Notes: generated from the sequence alone by a model not told the origin. A stretch of 64,000 nucleotides of DNA from Rhodococcus triatomae (GCF_014217785.1 NZ_CP048814.1:3472001-3536000); one strand, 5' to 3'; positions 23,295-31,580 are shown, counted from the stretch's first letter. A program made the numbers and translations.

Positions 23295-23864
23295 TCAGTA
23301 GGTGATTCGCTCGACGGACTGGACGAGCCTGTGCGCGGTGGGTAGGTCGTCGGGTGGTGCGGCGTGGTGGGCGATGGTGCCGGTGGCTTGCAGGATCGAC
23401 CAGCCTCGGCTGCTGTGGGACAGGATGTATCGGTGTATGCACCACAGGACATGGTTCTCGTGGTGGTAGGTGCCGGTGAACCCTGCGGACCACGATGTTC
23501 CAGGTATGTCCTCGGTGACGGGACTGTGGTCGTAGTACCGGAATTGTGGGAGTCGCACGGTGTCGGCCCAGGTGTGCGCCAGGACGTCGGTCGGGTGCAG
23601 GGGTGTGGTGGTCGACCAGCGGCCGATCATGATGTTCGATCCGAAGTGTCCTGTCCCGACCTGATCCGGCCGATACAGCAGGGTCCATCCGGCGGGGGCT
23701 TCGTCGCTGGGCAGCCATTCTTCTGGGATGGTCTCGACAGTGGGGCGCTCCGGTGTCAGTGCTGCGCCTGTGGCGGCGAGGTATTCGGGCACGCTCATCG
23801 TTGCCCGAGCGCGACGTACCGAGGTGAGTTCGGGCCGCGGGTCTGTGGGGTCAGTAGAGCTCAT
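23295..23864 (-). CDS. Hypothetical protein of the accessory cluster
   Basis: 189 aa from the ATG at 23864, with GAGGGGAAG upstream, overlapping the preceding small membrane-protein gene by 14 nt (translational coupling). No signal peptide or membrane segment. It contains the aromatic- and His-rich stretch GYHHENHVLWCIHRY-like region (TGTYHHENHVLWCIHRY) and SNIMIGRWSTTTPLHPTD. I do not recognise the family; the overall pattern is faintly like LpqN-type folds, which is only an impression. Its start region is repeated in degraded form at 24335-24372, so it was part of the duplicated unit. Confidence 0.65.
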   Translation of the reverse strand: MSSTDPTDPRPELTSVRRARATMSVPEYLAATGAALTPERPTVETIPEEWLPSDEAPAGWTLLYRPDQVGTGHFGSNIMIGRWSTTTPLHPTDVLAHTWADTVRLPQFRYYDHSPVTEDIPGTSWSAGFTGTYHHENHVLWCIHRYILSHSSRGWSILQATGTIAHHAAPPDDLPTAHRLVQSVERITY

Positions 23865-24129
23865 CGAACTTCCCCTCATAGTACGTTCGCTTGAACTGCA
23901 CTTGGTAAATCGAGCCGACCACCAGTAACAGTGTGAAAAAGAACCCCAAACCGATCTTCCCGAAAAACGCTGAGCTGATGATCATTCCGAGGCAACAAAC
24001 AACGCGGTTGACGGTGTAGGCGCGCATCGTCCACGCATGACGCTCCGGACGGTCCAGGTGGGACAGTCGCCAGTCCACCCCGGCGTAGATGACGAGAAAG
24101 ACGCACGCAGTGACGAAAAGAGGCTCCAT
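23851..24129 (-). CDS. Small membrane protein, candidate immunity protein (paralogue 1)
   Basis: 92 aa with three hydrophobic stretches (FVTACVFLVIYAGV; CCLGMIISSAFF; LGFFFTLLLVVGSIY) and a charged tail ending QFKRTYYEGKFDELY. The tail is nearly identical to that of the 91-aa protein at 24325-24600. Its start lies 3 nt after the stop of a remnant coding for LRALWNSTTGK, matching the tail of the large secreted protein. The order toxin tail then small membrane protein, repeated, is typical of toxin/immunity modules; a membrane immunity protein would fit a pore-forming toxin. Codon use and base composition are more AT-rich than the neighbours. Confidence 0.7.
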   Translation of the reverse strand: MEPLFVTACVFLVIYAGVDWRLSHLDRPERHAWTMRAYTVNRVVCCLGMIISSAFFGKIGLGFFFTLLLVVGSIYQVQFKRTYYEGKFDELY

Positions 24130-24132
24130 TGG

Positions 24133-24338
24133 TCACTTCCCGGTCGTAGAGTTCCAGAGGGCGCGGAGCCCGGTGCCGAGACTGCGTCGACGTGCGTATC
24201 ACGACCGACCGCTGGTCGCGGAGATTGACCTGAAACTGCGAATGGCTCGGATTCGCCGTGATTTGGGCGCCTTGCAGTGGCGAAACCACGCTGCGGATGG
24301 GAACAATGCCAGGTCGAGCCAAGATCAGTACGGCTCAT
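24133..24338 (-). pseudogene. Remnants of a duplicated cassette (toxin C-tail and downstream gene start)
   Basis: On the minus strand 24133-24180 encodes SLGTGLRALWNSTTGK and a stop, clearly like the last residues of the large protein (NLRYLWNDTTKGK), but the frame closes upstream after ~22 codons. At 24338 an ATG with MSRTD matches the start MSSTD of the gene at 23864. The piece is therefore a decayed duplication: start of the downstream gene, a deletion, then the tail of another toxin copy, directly followed by membrane paralogue 1. Confidence 0.6.
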
Positions 24339-24600
24339 CGAACTTACCTTCATAGTATGTTCTTTTGAACTGAGGAAAGTACAAGCCGTAGAGAAGCATG
24401 AGGAATGCCATCAAGAACGCCATCCCGACATCACCGGCCAGGACGCTACTGACAACCATAACCAGCGTCCATACGATCCAATTGATCTTGTAAGCGCTCA
24501 ACGCTCGGCCGTGATGGTCAGGGTGGTCCCAGTGCAGTAGAACATTGTCGATCACGGCACACAGAACAGCGGCAGCGAGAAGGGCGGCGAAGAGCATCAC
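24325..24600 (-). CDS. Small membrane protein, candidate immunity protein (paralogue 2)
   Basis: 91 aa with three to four hydrophobic segments (LFAALLAAAVLCAVIDNVLL; IVWTLVMVVSSVLAG; MAFLMAFLMLLYGLYF) and the shared C-terminal PQFKRTYYEGKFDEPY. It starts 6 nt after the stop of the large secreted protein and so is probably co-translated with it. The N-terminal parts of the two paralogues have diverged while the tails are conserved, as expected if specificity lies in the membrane part. Function as immunity protein is inferred from context; the alternative is a membrane partner for secretion or anchoring. Confidence 0.7.
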   Translation of the reverse strand: MMLFAALLAAAVLCAVIDNVLLHWDHPDHHGRALSAYKINWIVWTLVMVVSSVLAGDVGMAFLMAFLMLLYGLYFPQFKRTYYEGKFDEPY

Positions 24601-26873
24601 TGAGGCCTATTTCCCTTTCGTCGTGTCGTTCCAGAGATAGCGGAGGTTACCTGCTGCGTCTTCGCCACTTCGTGACCCGAGATATCCGCCAACGAGGGCC
24701 CCCACTCCCGCCCCGATCGCGGCACCCACTGGTCCTCCCGCCATCATCCCGAAGGCCATACCGGTGGTGGCGCCGTACCCTGCGCCGACCACTCCGCCCC
24801 CGGCGCCTCCTGCAGCCTCAGGAATACCCTTACCGCCGTATCTGACGTCATGCGCGGCAGTACCGATTGATATGACGAGGTTGGCGGGGCCAAGTCTCTC
24901 CGTGATCCTCCGGAGTGCTTGTGTCTGGGTGGGGGTGAAGTCCTGTCCGGGGGTGAAGGCGGCCCGAGGTCCCTGTGTGTGTTGGGCGTTGGCGCCTGCT
25001 TGTGCGGCCAGTTCTGTTGCGTTGAGCGCGTTCAATGCGGACTTGACTGCTGCCTCGCCAGTCTTGTCGGGGCCGAGGTAGCCTTCGGGCCCCGGGTAAC
25101 CGCCGTCGAGCGGCGAAAGCCCGACATATCCGTTGAACTCGGCGTCGCGTCCGGAGTATCCCGCTTGGCGGGCTTGGGCATCGGCACGGGCCTGGGCGAG
25201 CTCGGCGGGCAGTGGCCCCTGTATGTGTGCCAGGGCATGATCGTCCAGACGCGCCTGAGCAGCGATACGTTCGAGTTCACCTTCCGGACTCAGCGGCCCT
25301 TCGGTCGCGACGATCGCTTGATCACGAGCGAGCGCAGTATCGCCGTACGGGATCGCGGTGATCATCGGCTCGTCGCCCGACGTGACGTCCCCTCCGGGCG
25401 TGCTGATCCGTGAAGGGTCTTTCGGTGTCCCGTCCGGATTCATCGAGATCAGAAGGTCGGCCGGGTCGGACGATGATTCCTTACCCGTATTGCCGGGAGT
25501 TGTGTATTCGGGTTCGGGGTAGCCGCCTTGTTCGGGGGGAAGCCCGGCGTACCCGTTGTAGTCGCCGCCGTATCCGTCCTGTCGATCCTGGGCGGCGGCG
25601 CGCTCGGCCTCGCCCTCGGCAGTCATCGGGCCGTGTGTGTTGGCGAGTTCGTTGTCGGCCAGACGAGCTTGTGCGGCTGCGCGTTCTGCTTCGAATGTGG
25701 GTGTGCCTGGGCCGATGAAGTTCGCCATCTCCTCGTCCTCGGCACGCTGAGTGTCGTCATAGGGTACGGCGCAAATTTCCTCTTCGGGCGGGTCGGCGAG
25801 GATGGGGTATGCGGTGTTGTGGTCGGCGTGGACTTGTTGGATGAGTTTTCCGTTGCGGACGATGTAGTGGGTGGGGACGGGGTTGCCGTGGGTGTCGTTG
25901 GCCCAGGGGGCGGCCATGCGGTCGGTTTCGGTGCCGTGGGCGTCGAGGATGGAGGCGGTGCCGTCGGGGTTGATGCGCAGTGTTCCGCCGTGGGGGATGG
26001 GGGGTGTGGCGATTTCTGCTTCGTGGGGGGAGGTGGGGTCGTGGATGAGGAAGAAGGTGCGTAGGCCGCCGAGTTCTTCGGGGATGACGAGTCGGCTGGT
26101 GTCGCCGGGGGCGTAGGTCATGATGGGGCGGGCGATGGTGCCGACGGTGTGGGACAGGAGCGATTCGGGGGTGCGTGGTGTTCGGGGGCGGGCGGCGAGT
26201 CCGAGTGCGGCGGCGGCGATGAGGAGTAGTTCGGGTGTGTGGTCGCGGACCGGTTCGCCGAGGGTGTGGCTCTCGCTCGTGTTCGTGGACTGGTGTGCCG
26301 GCAGGGGCGACGGGTCCGCGGTGCGAGGAGGTGCCTCGACGTCGGTGTCGGTGACCGCGTCCTCGGCGGTGCGGGCGGGTGGTGTCGGCGCGTTCGAGGT
26401 GTTGTCACCGGCAGCGGGCGCAGCGGGTGGTGGGGGTGCGGCCGGTAGTGGGAGAACAGACGGCGTGTCGGATGGTGCTGTGGGGACGAGGTCTTCGCCG
26501 GTGCCGACGTCGCCGAGGGTGCCGCCGTGTACTGCGATGCCGGTGCTGTTGTTCTCGCCGGTGGGTGCGGGTCCGAGGGTGGGGATCGGTGGCGGTGTGG
26601 TGGTGGGTTGTTCGGCTGGGTCGACACACACATAGGGGGCGGGGTTCGGTGGGGGTGGTCCGGGGTTGCCGGGGTTGGCGGCACGCCAGGCTGTTTCGTA
26701 GGCGGCGTTCCATTGCGCGGTTTCGCGTTGGCAACGCTCGGCGGGCGTTTCCGCTGCCGCGGCGGGTGAGCCGGCGAGGGCGAGAGTGCCGGTGGCGGTG
26801 ATGGTCAGTGCAGCGCCGGTCAGTGCGGTGGCTGAGGGGCTGGAAAGTTCTCGGACAGCGAGATTTGGTTATC

Positions 26874-27788
26874 TCAAGCCGCCTGATTCTGCTGGAACCA
26901 CGCGGACTCTACTTCGTTCGGCGTGTGGTAGTCAATTCCGGAGTGCAGACGAATCTGGTTGTACCGCAACTCGATATAGCGGGTGATATCCCTTCGAGCG
27001 TGTTCCCGGGTCGGGTATTGAGTGCGGTTCACGCGCTCATTCTTCAGGGTTCCATTGAAAGATTCCGCCCAGGCATTGTCATAGCAAGTTCCCGTGCGGC
27101 CTACCGATCGCACGATGCCGAGTTCTTGTGCCACTGAGGCGAATTCAGCGGAAAGGTACTGGCTGCCGCGGTCGCTGTGGAATATTGTTCCTTCGACCAT
27201 GATGGGCAGGTTCCGGATGGCCATGCGCAGGGCGTCGGTCACCAATTCGGTGCGCATATGGTCCGCCATCGCGTACCCGATCACCTTCTTCGAATAGCAG
27301 TCGAGCACGGTGGCCAGATAAAGCCACCCTTCCCAGGTACGGATATAGGTGATGTCACCGACGAGCTTGCGTCCCGGCGCGTCGGCGGTGAAGTCGCGTG
27401 CCACCAGGTCGGGCAGGTCGGCGGCGTCGCCGGCGATGGTGGTGACCGGTCGGAACGGCCGGGGCTGGCACGGCACCAACCCCAGCTCACGCATGATTTT
27501 CCGAACGGTGTCCGGATCGACCTGGGTTCCCCACCGGGCGAGCTGGGCGTGGACGCGGCGGTAACCGTAGGTGCTGTCGGAATGATCGAAGCAGAACCGG
27601 ACTTCTGCTTCGAGGATTTCCCGCCACCGCGCGGTGGCCGAGGGTTTCCGGCTTCGCCAGTCATAGAATCCTGAGCGGGAAACTCCTGCCCACCGGCACA
27701 TATCGACCACAGCGTAATTGCCTTCTTCGGACGCGATGAACGCGTACTTGACCGTTACCGGTGCTTCTTCGCGAAGAAGGCCACCGAT
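26874..27788 (-). CDS. IS3-family transposase OrfB (DDE domain; made as OrfAB by frameshift)
   Basis: An rve-fold integrase domain with the DDE triad in VGDITYIRTWEGW, IFHSDRGSQYLS and NAWAESFNGTLKNE. The N-terminal part carries an HTH_21-like region (KYAFIASEEGNYAVVDMCRWAGVS). The frame is open beyond orfA's end, but there is no start codon at the junction (GTA ACG GTC), so expression most likely relies on -1 slippage at 27788-27794 to give a ~390-aa OrfAB fusion. The end given is the start of the shifted frame. Confidence 0.93.
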   Translation of the reverse strand: MGGLLREEAPVTVKYAFIASEEGNYAVVDMCRWAGVSRSGFYDWRSRKPSATARWREILEAEVRFCFDHSDSTYGYRRVHAQLARWGTQVDPDTVRKIMRELGLVPCQPRPFRPVTTIAGDAADLPDLVARDFTADAPGRKLVGDITYIRTWEGWLYLATVLDCYSKKVIGYAMADHMRTELVTDALRMAIRNLPIMVEGTIFHSDRGSQYLSAEFASVAQELGIVRSVGRTGTCYDNAWAESFNGTLKNERVNRTQYPTREHARRDITRYIELRYNQIRLHSGIDYHTPNEVESAWFQQNQAA

Positions 27789-28054
27789 TTTCCCAGGAAG
27801 CGGTTCTCGTCCTCCAGTTCCCGGACCCGCCGCTCCAATTCCTTCAAGCGGGCACGTTCCGGCAAAGACAACCCGGTATCCGCTGCCGAGTTCGTGCGCT
27901 GGAGCTGTTTCACCCAGTTCCGGATCGTCTGATCGGTTACCCCGCAATCGCGCGCGACATCGGCGATCGGCCGAGACTTCTCGAACACCTCACGTGCCGC
28001 CGTTTCCCGGAACTCCGGGCTGAACTGACGCGACTTCTTCTGTGCCACAAACAA
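27755..28054 (-). CDS. IS3-family OrfA (HTH protein)
   Basis: 99 aa with a helix-turn-helix (REVFEKSRPIADVARDCGVTDQTIRNWVKQ) and a C-terminal leucine-zipper-like coiled coil (RARLKELERRVRELEDENRFL), the usual architecture of IS3 OrfA. It binds the terminal repeats and provides the N-terminus of the OrfAB transposase. The slippery site lies in its last ~12 codons. Confidence 0.92.
   Translation of the reverse strand: MFVAQKKSRQFSPEFRETAAREVFEKSRPIADVARDCGVTDQTIRNWVKQLQRTNSAADTGLSLPERARLKELERRVRELEDENRFLGKSVAFFAKKHR
27764..27794 (-). promoter_or_regulatory. Programmed -1 frameshift signal of the IS3 element
   Basis: On the minus strand the heptamer G GGA AAA (27794-27788) is in the zero frame of orfA and fits X XXY YYZ. 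Eight nucleotides downstream is a perfect 16-nt palindrome CTTCTTCGCGAAGAAG (27779-27764) that can form a stimulatory hairpin. The orfA-to-orfB frame change is exactly -1. Confidence 0.75.
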
Positions 28055-28146
28055 CTCCGTTCAGTCACCCAAATCTTACTTTGGGTCGCTGTCCGAGAAA
28101 GTTCCGGCACCTCAGGCGGCCCATCGGCGGAGGGTGTGGCCACGCA

Positions 28147-28452
28147 TCAGTGGTTGCCGCGGATGAGGCGGGCGATGAGGGTGTCGGCGCCTTTCCAGAA
28201 CACGCGGCCCGCGATCGAGAGGACGAGGAAGAAGCCGAGGTATACCCAGACGGTGCCGTACTGGTCGGCCCAGTCGGTCAGTCGGGACAGGTTCGCGAAC
28301 ACGATTGCCAGCGCGACGAGGCCGCCTACGAAACTCGCGACCGCGACGAGCAGTTCCCGGTCCACGCCTGCGGCGTCGGTCTGCTCGGCGTGGGGCGCGG
28401 CCGGTGGTGGGGTCTGGATGCGTTCGGTCGCCGGGTCATAGGTGTGTGTCAT
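28147..28452 (-). CDS. Small two-helix membrane protein of the toxin-like operon
   Basis: 101 aa from the ATG at 28452 (GAGGGAG upstream). A polar Pro-rich N-terminus is followed by two predicted transmembrane helices (LLVAVASFVGGLVALAIVFA and VWVYLGFFLVLSIAGRVFW) and a basic tail. Its stop overlaps the original start of the large secreted protein (TGATG), so the two were translationally coupled before the IS insertion. Possible roles: holin-like or membrane helper for export, or anchoring. Family not recognised. Confidence 0.75.
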   Translation of the reverse strand: MTHTYDPATERIQTPPPAAPHAEQTDAAGVDRELLVAVASFVGGLVALAIVFANLSRLTDWADQYGTVWVYLGFFLVLSIAGRVFWKGADTLIARLIRGNH

Positions 28453-28483
28453 CGGTGCACTCCCTCGACTGATGGGTTCTCGG

Positions 28484-28587
28484 TGTGTCAGAGCCAACTG
28501 GGTTGGTCGATGTGTCAGAGCCAACTGGGTTGGTCGATGTGTCAGAGCCAACTGGGTTGGTCGATGTGTCAGAGCCACATGGGTTTG
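28484..28587. repeat. 27-nt tandem repeats at the 3' end of the porin gene
   Basis: Three perfect copies of a 27-nt unit beginning TGTGTCAGAGCCAACTGG (28484-28510, 28511-28537, 28538-28564) and a fourth diverged copy (28565-28587). The fourth copy holds the last codons and stop of the porin gene (minus strand PMWL then TGA), so the array looks like tandem duplications of the gene's stop region. No spacers, so not a CRISPR. Confidence 0.95.
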
Positions 28588-29261
28588 CTGTAGGCGTAGA
28601 CGACTTCGTTGGAGGTGGTGGTCGAGACGGTCACCTTCGAGACCAGGCGTACCGAGACGGGGCCGAGGCAGTTGTTGACCACGACAGGAAGTTCCGAGAC
28701 CCGCACGCCGGCGAGGAATGGATCGTCGGGCCCGGGTGCGGATCCGGGGTCGACGGTTTTGGTGCCCAACGCGATGTTGGTGACGGCGCCAGGTTTGAGT
28801 TGTGCGGATACCGAGGGTCCGATGTTCGCGTTGACGCCGGGGGAGACGGAGGTCATCGGTCCGATGTTGACGGTGGCGGAGGCCCCCAGGCTCGATTGCA
28901 GTCCGACGGTCACTCCGTTGGAGACGTCGGTGCCGCAGCCGGTGTCGAGGGACAACTCGACTTCCGCGCCGTGCAGGGCTCCGGTGCCGCCGCGGTGCAC
29001 GGTCGCGGTGGCCAGGGCGGAGACGAATCCCTCGCGAGAGGTGAACGCCTGCGCCAGGTTCGGGACCTGGGTCACGGTCAACTCCCGCAACGCCGCTTCG
29101 GTGTGCCAGCCCCCGACCGTGGTGATCGCCCGCGCCTCGTCCGGCAACGGCGACACATCCGCCGCAGCCACACCCGCCCCGACCGACACCGCTACAGCGG
29201 CCGAGGCTGCGGCCACCGCAGCGACCATCGCGGACCGGTGCATCTTCTTCTTCGTGAACAT
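28569..29261 (-). CDS. MspA-family outer-membrane porin
   Basis: 230 aa, ATG at 29261 with GGGGGG upstream. A signal peptide (MFTKKKMHRSAMVAAVAAAS, cleavage near GVAAADV) is followed by the MspA pattern: TVTQVPNLAQAFTSREGFVS, a Cys-containing LDTGCGTDVSNGVTVGLQ, LKPGAVTNIALG and NNCLGPVSVRLVSKV with the second Cys. Such proteins form oligomeric pores through the mycolic-acid outer membrane; the closest described group is NfpA/NfpB of Nocardia. It is in the same direction as, and upstream of, the membrane protein and the secreted toxin-like protein. Confidence 0.88.
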   Translation of the reverse strand: MFTKKKMHRSAMVAAVAAASAAVAVSVGAGVAAADVSPLPDEARAITTVGGWHTEAALRELTVTQVPNLAQAFTSREGFVSALATATVHRGGTGALHGAEVELSLDTGCGTDVSNGVTVGLQSSLGASATVNIGPMTSVSPGVNANIGPSVSAQLKPGAVTNIALGTKTVDPGSAPGPDDPFLAGVRVSELPVVVNNCLGPVSVRLVSKVTVSTTTSNEVVYAYSKPMWL

Positions 29262-29300
29262 GTGGGTTCCCCCCTGCAGCGATCGAATGTGGTTGCTGGT

Positions 29301-29684
29301 CTAGGGACGCCCGAAGGAGCCGACGCCGATGCTGTCGGTTGCCGGGTACCAGTCGACATACATGTGGCCCGCCGCACCGAGATTGACCGCACGCGTGGCG
29401 TGCCAGTTCAACGTTGTCGTGAAGCTCTGCCCGTCGAACCGCGCGTCCGGGCGCAGCACGTCGGCAACACCGAATGCTCCCGAATCCCGGAGGAAGCCGG
29501 CCTCGTCGGAGGTCAACCCCACCTGGACGCCACCGGGTAACGGGTTCACGCCGATCGCCGAGGCGGTGCCGACACCGACACCCACCGCACCCACGCCGGC
29601 AATCGCGCCGACAGCGGCCACCCGCGACAGCATCCGTGTCGTGGCACGCACCTTCACGGACTTCGCCTTGTTCGTGTTCGTCAT
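29301..29684 (-). CDS. Small secreted protein upstream of the porin
   Basis: 127 aa with a basic N-terminus and a signal sequence (VAAVGAIAGVGAVGVGVGTASA), leaving a ~85-aa mature domain with NPLPGGVQVGL and TTTLNWHATRAVNLG. Family not recognised; the mature N-terminus (INPLP-like, compare SPLPDEARA of the porin) hints at a distant link to MspA proteins, perhaps a short porin partner. It starts the porin operon; the 264 nt upstream to 29948 hold its promoter but no evident motif. Confidence 0.65.
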   Translation of the reverse strand: MTNTNKAKSVKVRATTRMLSRVAAVGAIAGVGAVGVGVGTASAIGVNPLPGGVQVGLTSDEAGFLRDSGAFGVADVLRPDARFDGQSFTTTLNWHATRAVNLGAAGHMYVDWYPATDSIGVGSFGRP

Positions 29685-29948
29685 GACCGGCTCGCTTTCC
29701 CTGGATCACTGCGCTGGCCACTCCGGATGGGTAACCAGTAGATAACTGATACAGGGGGGAACCTACACCCACTCGGACGGCTATCGCGATCCGCAGCGGC
29801 GTACGTCACAAACATGCAGGTGAAATGGTCCAGAAACGACCCCTCAACCATACTGACGCGGCCGTGCCGGGTATGCGGCCGACGGTTTGCCGCTACGACG
29901 CAACCAGCGCGGTGTCGGTCTCGTCCCGGCTCTTCCTACCCGGGTCGC

Positions 29949-31184
29949 TCACCCGTCGACCATGACGGCCAGCATCATCCGGCGGATGCGCATCTGCGCA
30001 TCGCCCGTGGACTCGAAGTGAAGAAAGCGCCCCACGTCCACGACGAGATTCAGCGCGGCGTGGACCAGGATCCGGGATTCGACGACCGAGAGCCCGGCTC
30101 GGCAGGACCGGACCATGTGCGCCCATTCGTCGACGTTGAGCCGTTGAATGGCGCGGAGTTCGGCCCTTCGTCCGGGTGACAGATTGGCCCCTTCCGAGAA
30201 GTAGACCGACAGCAGCTCCCGTTGCGCGAAGGACAGCTGTACGTAGACGTCGACGAGGGCGTCCAGCGCATCGCGCGGCGTGGCGGAGGCCGCGAGCGCC
30301 GAACTCACGCCGACGGCCAGGCGATCGGCCGCCCGGTGGAAGGCGGCGGCCAGCAGGTCGGCCTTGCTCGTGAAGTGCCGGTACAGCCCGGAGGCGTTCA
30401 AACCTGTGGACGCGGCGATCTGTTCGATGCTCACGTCGTGGTAGCCGTGCGCGTCGAACAGCCGAATCGCCTCGCTGAGAAGCTGTTCCCGCTTGTTCAC
30501 CGACGGGATACCGGTGTGCCCGCGCGGCCCGGCGGCGGCACACGGCTCGGGGATCCATGTGACCGTGGAGAGGCGTCGGCACGCGGCGAGCAGGAGTTCC
30601 TCGAGACGGCCGCGTGCGATGGGGACGCTGTGGGCGGTGATACTGCCGACGGCGCTGAACATGGCCATCGTCAGGAGGACGTTGTCGAATTCGGGAAGTT
30701 CCGGCCGCAGATCGCGAAGAGTGGCGCCGACACGACGATTGACCAGCCACACCCGGGCCCGAATCTCGTGTCGATCCCGGGGTTCGAGATACCTTCCCTC
30801 CCAACGGTACAGGCCGGCCGAACGACGGAGATCGATGGTCGTACCGATGATCGCGCCGAGCTGGGCGTCGAAGATCTCCGACGACTCCGTGGGTGGGGAG
30901 GTGCCGTCTGCCGCGGTCGAGGCCACCTCGAGTGCCCCGGCGAGATTGCTCGTCACTTCCCGGAAGAGCGCGTACTTGTTGGGGAAATGGCGATAGAGGG
31001 CTGCGCCGGAGATTCCGACGGCGGATGCGATCTCCTCGACCGTCACCGAGTGGTAGCCGTCCCGGCTGAACGCTTCCGCTGCGGCCCTGGCGATCTGGTT
31101 GCGGCGGTCCTTCGGGCGCGCCCGGTGGGCCGGGGCATCCTCTGCGCGGCGGGAATGGTGACCCGTCTGCATACCTCGGCTCAC
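29949..31184 (-). CDS. Tandem (double-domain) TetR regulator, copy 2, next to the mce operon
   Basis: About 411 aa from a GTG at 31184 (GAGGAGG 13-19 bases upstream); an ATG at 31172 is possible. Two TetR modules: FSRDGYHSVTVEEIASAVG with ISGAALYRHFPNKYALF, and FDAHGYHDVSIEQIAASTG with LNASGLYRHFTSKADLL. It aligns along its full length with the protein at 12330-13571, including GLYRWEGRYLEP and VGSITAHS between the modules. It is divergent from yrbEA and is the obvious candidate regulator of the mce operon. Confidence 0.9.
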   Translation of the reverse strand: MSRGMQTGHHSRRAEDAPAHRARPKDRRNQIARAAAEAFSRDGYHSVTVEEIASAVGISGAALYRHFPNKYALFREVTSNLAGALEVASTAADGTSPPTESSEIFDAQLGAIIGTTIDLRRSAGLYRWEGRYLEPRDRHEIRARVWLVNRRVGATLRDLRPELPEFDNVLLTMAMFSAVGSITAHSVPIARGRLEELLLAACRRLSTVTWIPEPCAAAGPRGHTGIPSVNKREQLLSEAIRLFDAHGYHDVSIEQIAASTGLNASGLYRHFTSKADLLAAAFHRAADRLAVGVSSALAASATPRDALDALVDVYVQLSFAQRELLSVYFSEGANLSPGRRAELRAIQRLNVDEWAHMVRSCRAGLSVVESRILVHAALNLVVDVGRFLHFESTGDAQMRIRRMMLAVMVDG

Positions 31185-31217
31185 GATGGCGGACGCCTCC
31201 TCGGCGGTAGCAATGAA

Positions 31218-31230
31218 GTGAACAAGCATT
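31218..31230 (+). promoter_or_regulatory. Repeated 13-mer, candidate operator site 1
   Basis: GTGAACAAGCATT lies 34 nt upstream of the tandem TetR start and matches GTGAACAATCATT at 31721-31733 at 12 of 13 positions. It is embedded in AATGAAGTGAACAAGCATT, with AATG/CATT inverted ends. Probably the autoregulatory site. Confidence 0.45.
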
Positions 31231-31525
31231 CTAAACAGATCGTGCGGAGTTGCCGGGATCGCGTACGGGCAGGTGGTACGACGCACCGCCGCGGCCGGCG
31301 TCGGTGTCTGTGCAGTGGGCGATGGTCGGACGCCTGCGTGCGGCAGGGAGTCGCGGCATTGCCCGAGCTCCTCGACAGGCAGGAATCATGGTGTACCTTT
31401 CGTGGCGGATGGGGGTGGAGCCGGTGCACGAACCGGCCGGAATCATCATGCGTATCGGTGAACATACCCGGCAGGGGATGTATGAGCAGGCTAAACGAGC
31501 GAGTTCGTGATTCCTCACAGGAGGA

Positions 31526-31580
31526 GAATTTGCGTTAACAAAGGGCTGGATATCGTGACGGCTGATCTGTAACATGCATC
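31526..31580 (+). promoter_or_regulatory. Conserved upstream element of the mce operon
   Basis: GAATTTGCGTTAAC (31526-31539) and GATCTGTAA (31564-31572), then a TCAC at 31579-31582, match the element before the acyl-CoA synthetase gene, with the same 30-nt register. It lies ~260 nt upstream of yrbEA. The whole 31185-31829 gap holds no credible gene; besides this element it holds the two 13-mers and a GC-poor stretch near 31710-31735. Confidence 0.65.

Larger units (their letters stand above)
26833..28114 (-). mobile_element. IS3-family insertion sequence, complete, 1282 bp
   Basis: Terminal inverted repeats are 26833-26862 and 28085-28114, matching at 25 of 30 positions (both begin TGAGG and share CTCGGACAGCGA). 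The element is flanked by a 3-bp direct repeat GGC (26830-26832 and 28115-28117), as expected for IS3. Inside are orfA and orfB on the minus strand with a -1 frameshift signal. Ends, target duplication and reading frames all look intact, so the insertion appears recent and the element may be active. Confidence 0.93.
24607..28147 (-). pseudogene. Large secreted polymorphic-toxin-like protein, split by an IS3-family element
   Basis: The 3' part (24607-26832) and a 33-nt 5' part (28115-28147) are separated by the IS; removing the IS and one 3-bp target copy restores a 751-codon frame. The restored start is MRGHTLRRW followed by a hydrophobic signal ending SPAAAA, and its ATG overlaps the upstream gene stop (TGATG). 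Regions: signal (~1-42), Cys/Trp helical segment (CQRETAQWNAAYETAW), Pro/Thr-rich linker, a hydrophobic stretch (~209-224), a module ending NTAYPILADP (~358) like pre-toxin regions of actinobacterial polymorphic toxins, two GY-rich repeats, and a glycine-zipper tail (~677-735) that could insert in membranes. Without its signal peptide it is presumably inactive. Confidence 0.75.

Noticed and set aside
25528..26064. Plus-strand open frame opposite the large secreted protein
   Set aside because: Low-complexity Gly/Val-rich shadow of the minus-strand gene, no start signal or family match.
28484..28587. Regular 27-nt repeats that could suggest a CRISPR
   Set aside because: Repeats are directly adjacent with no spacers and no cas genes nearby.
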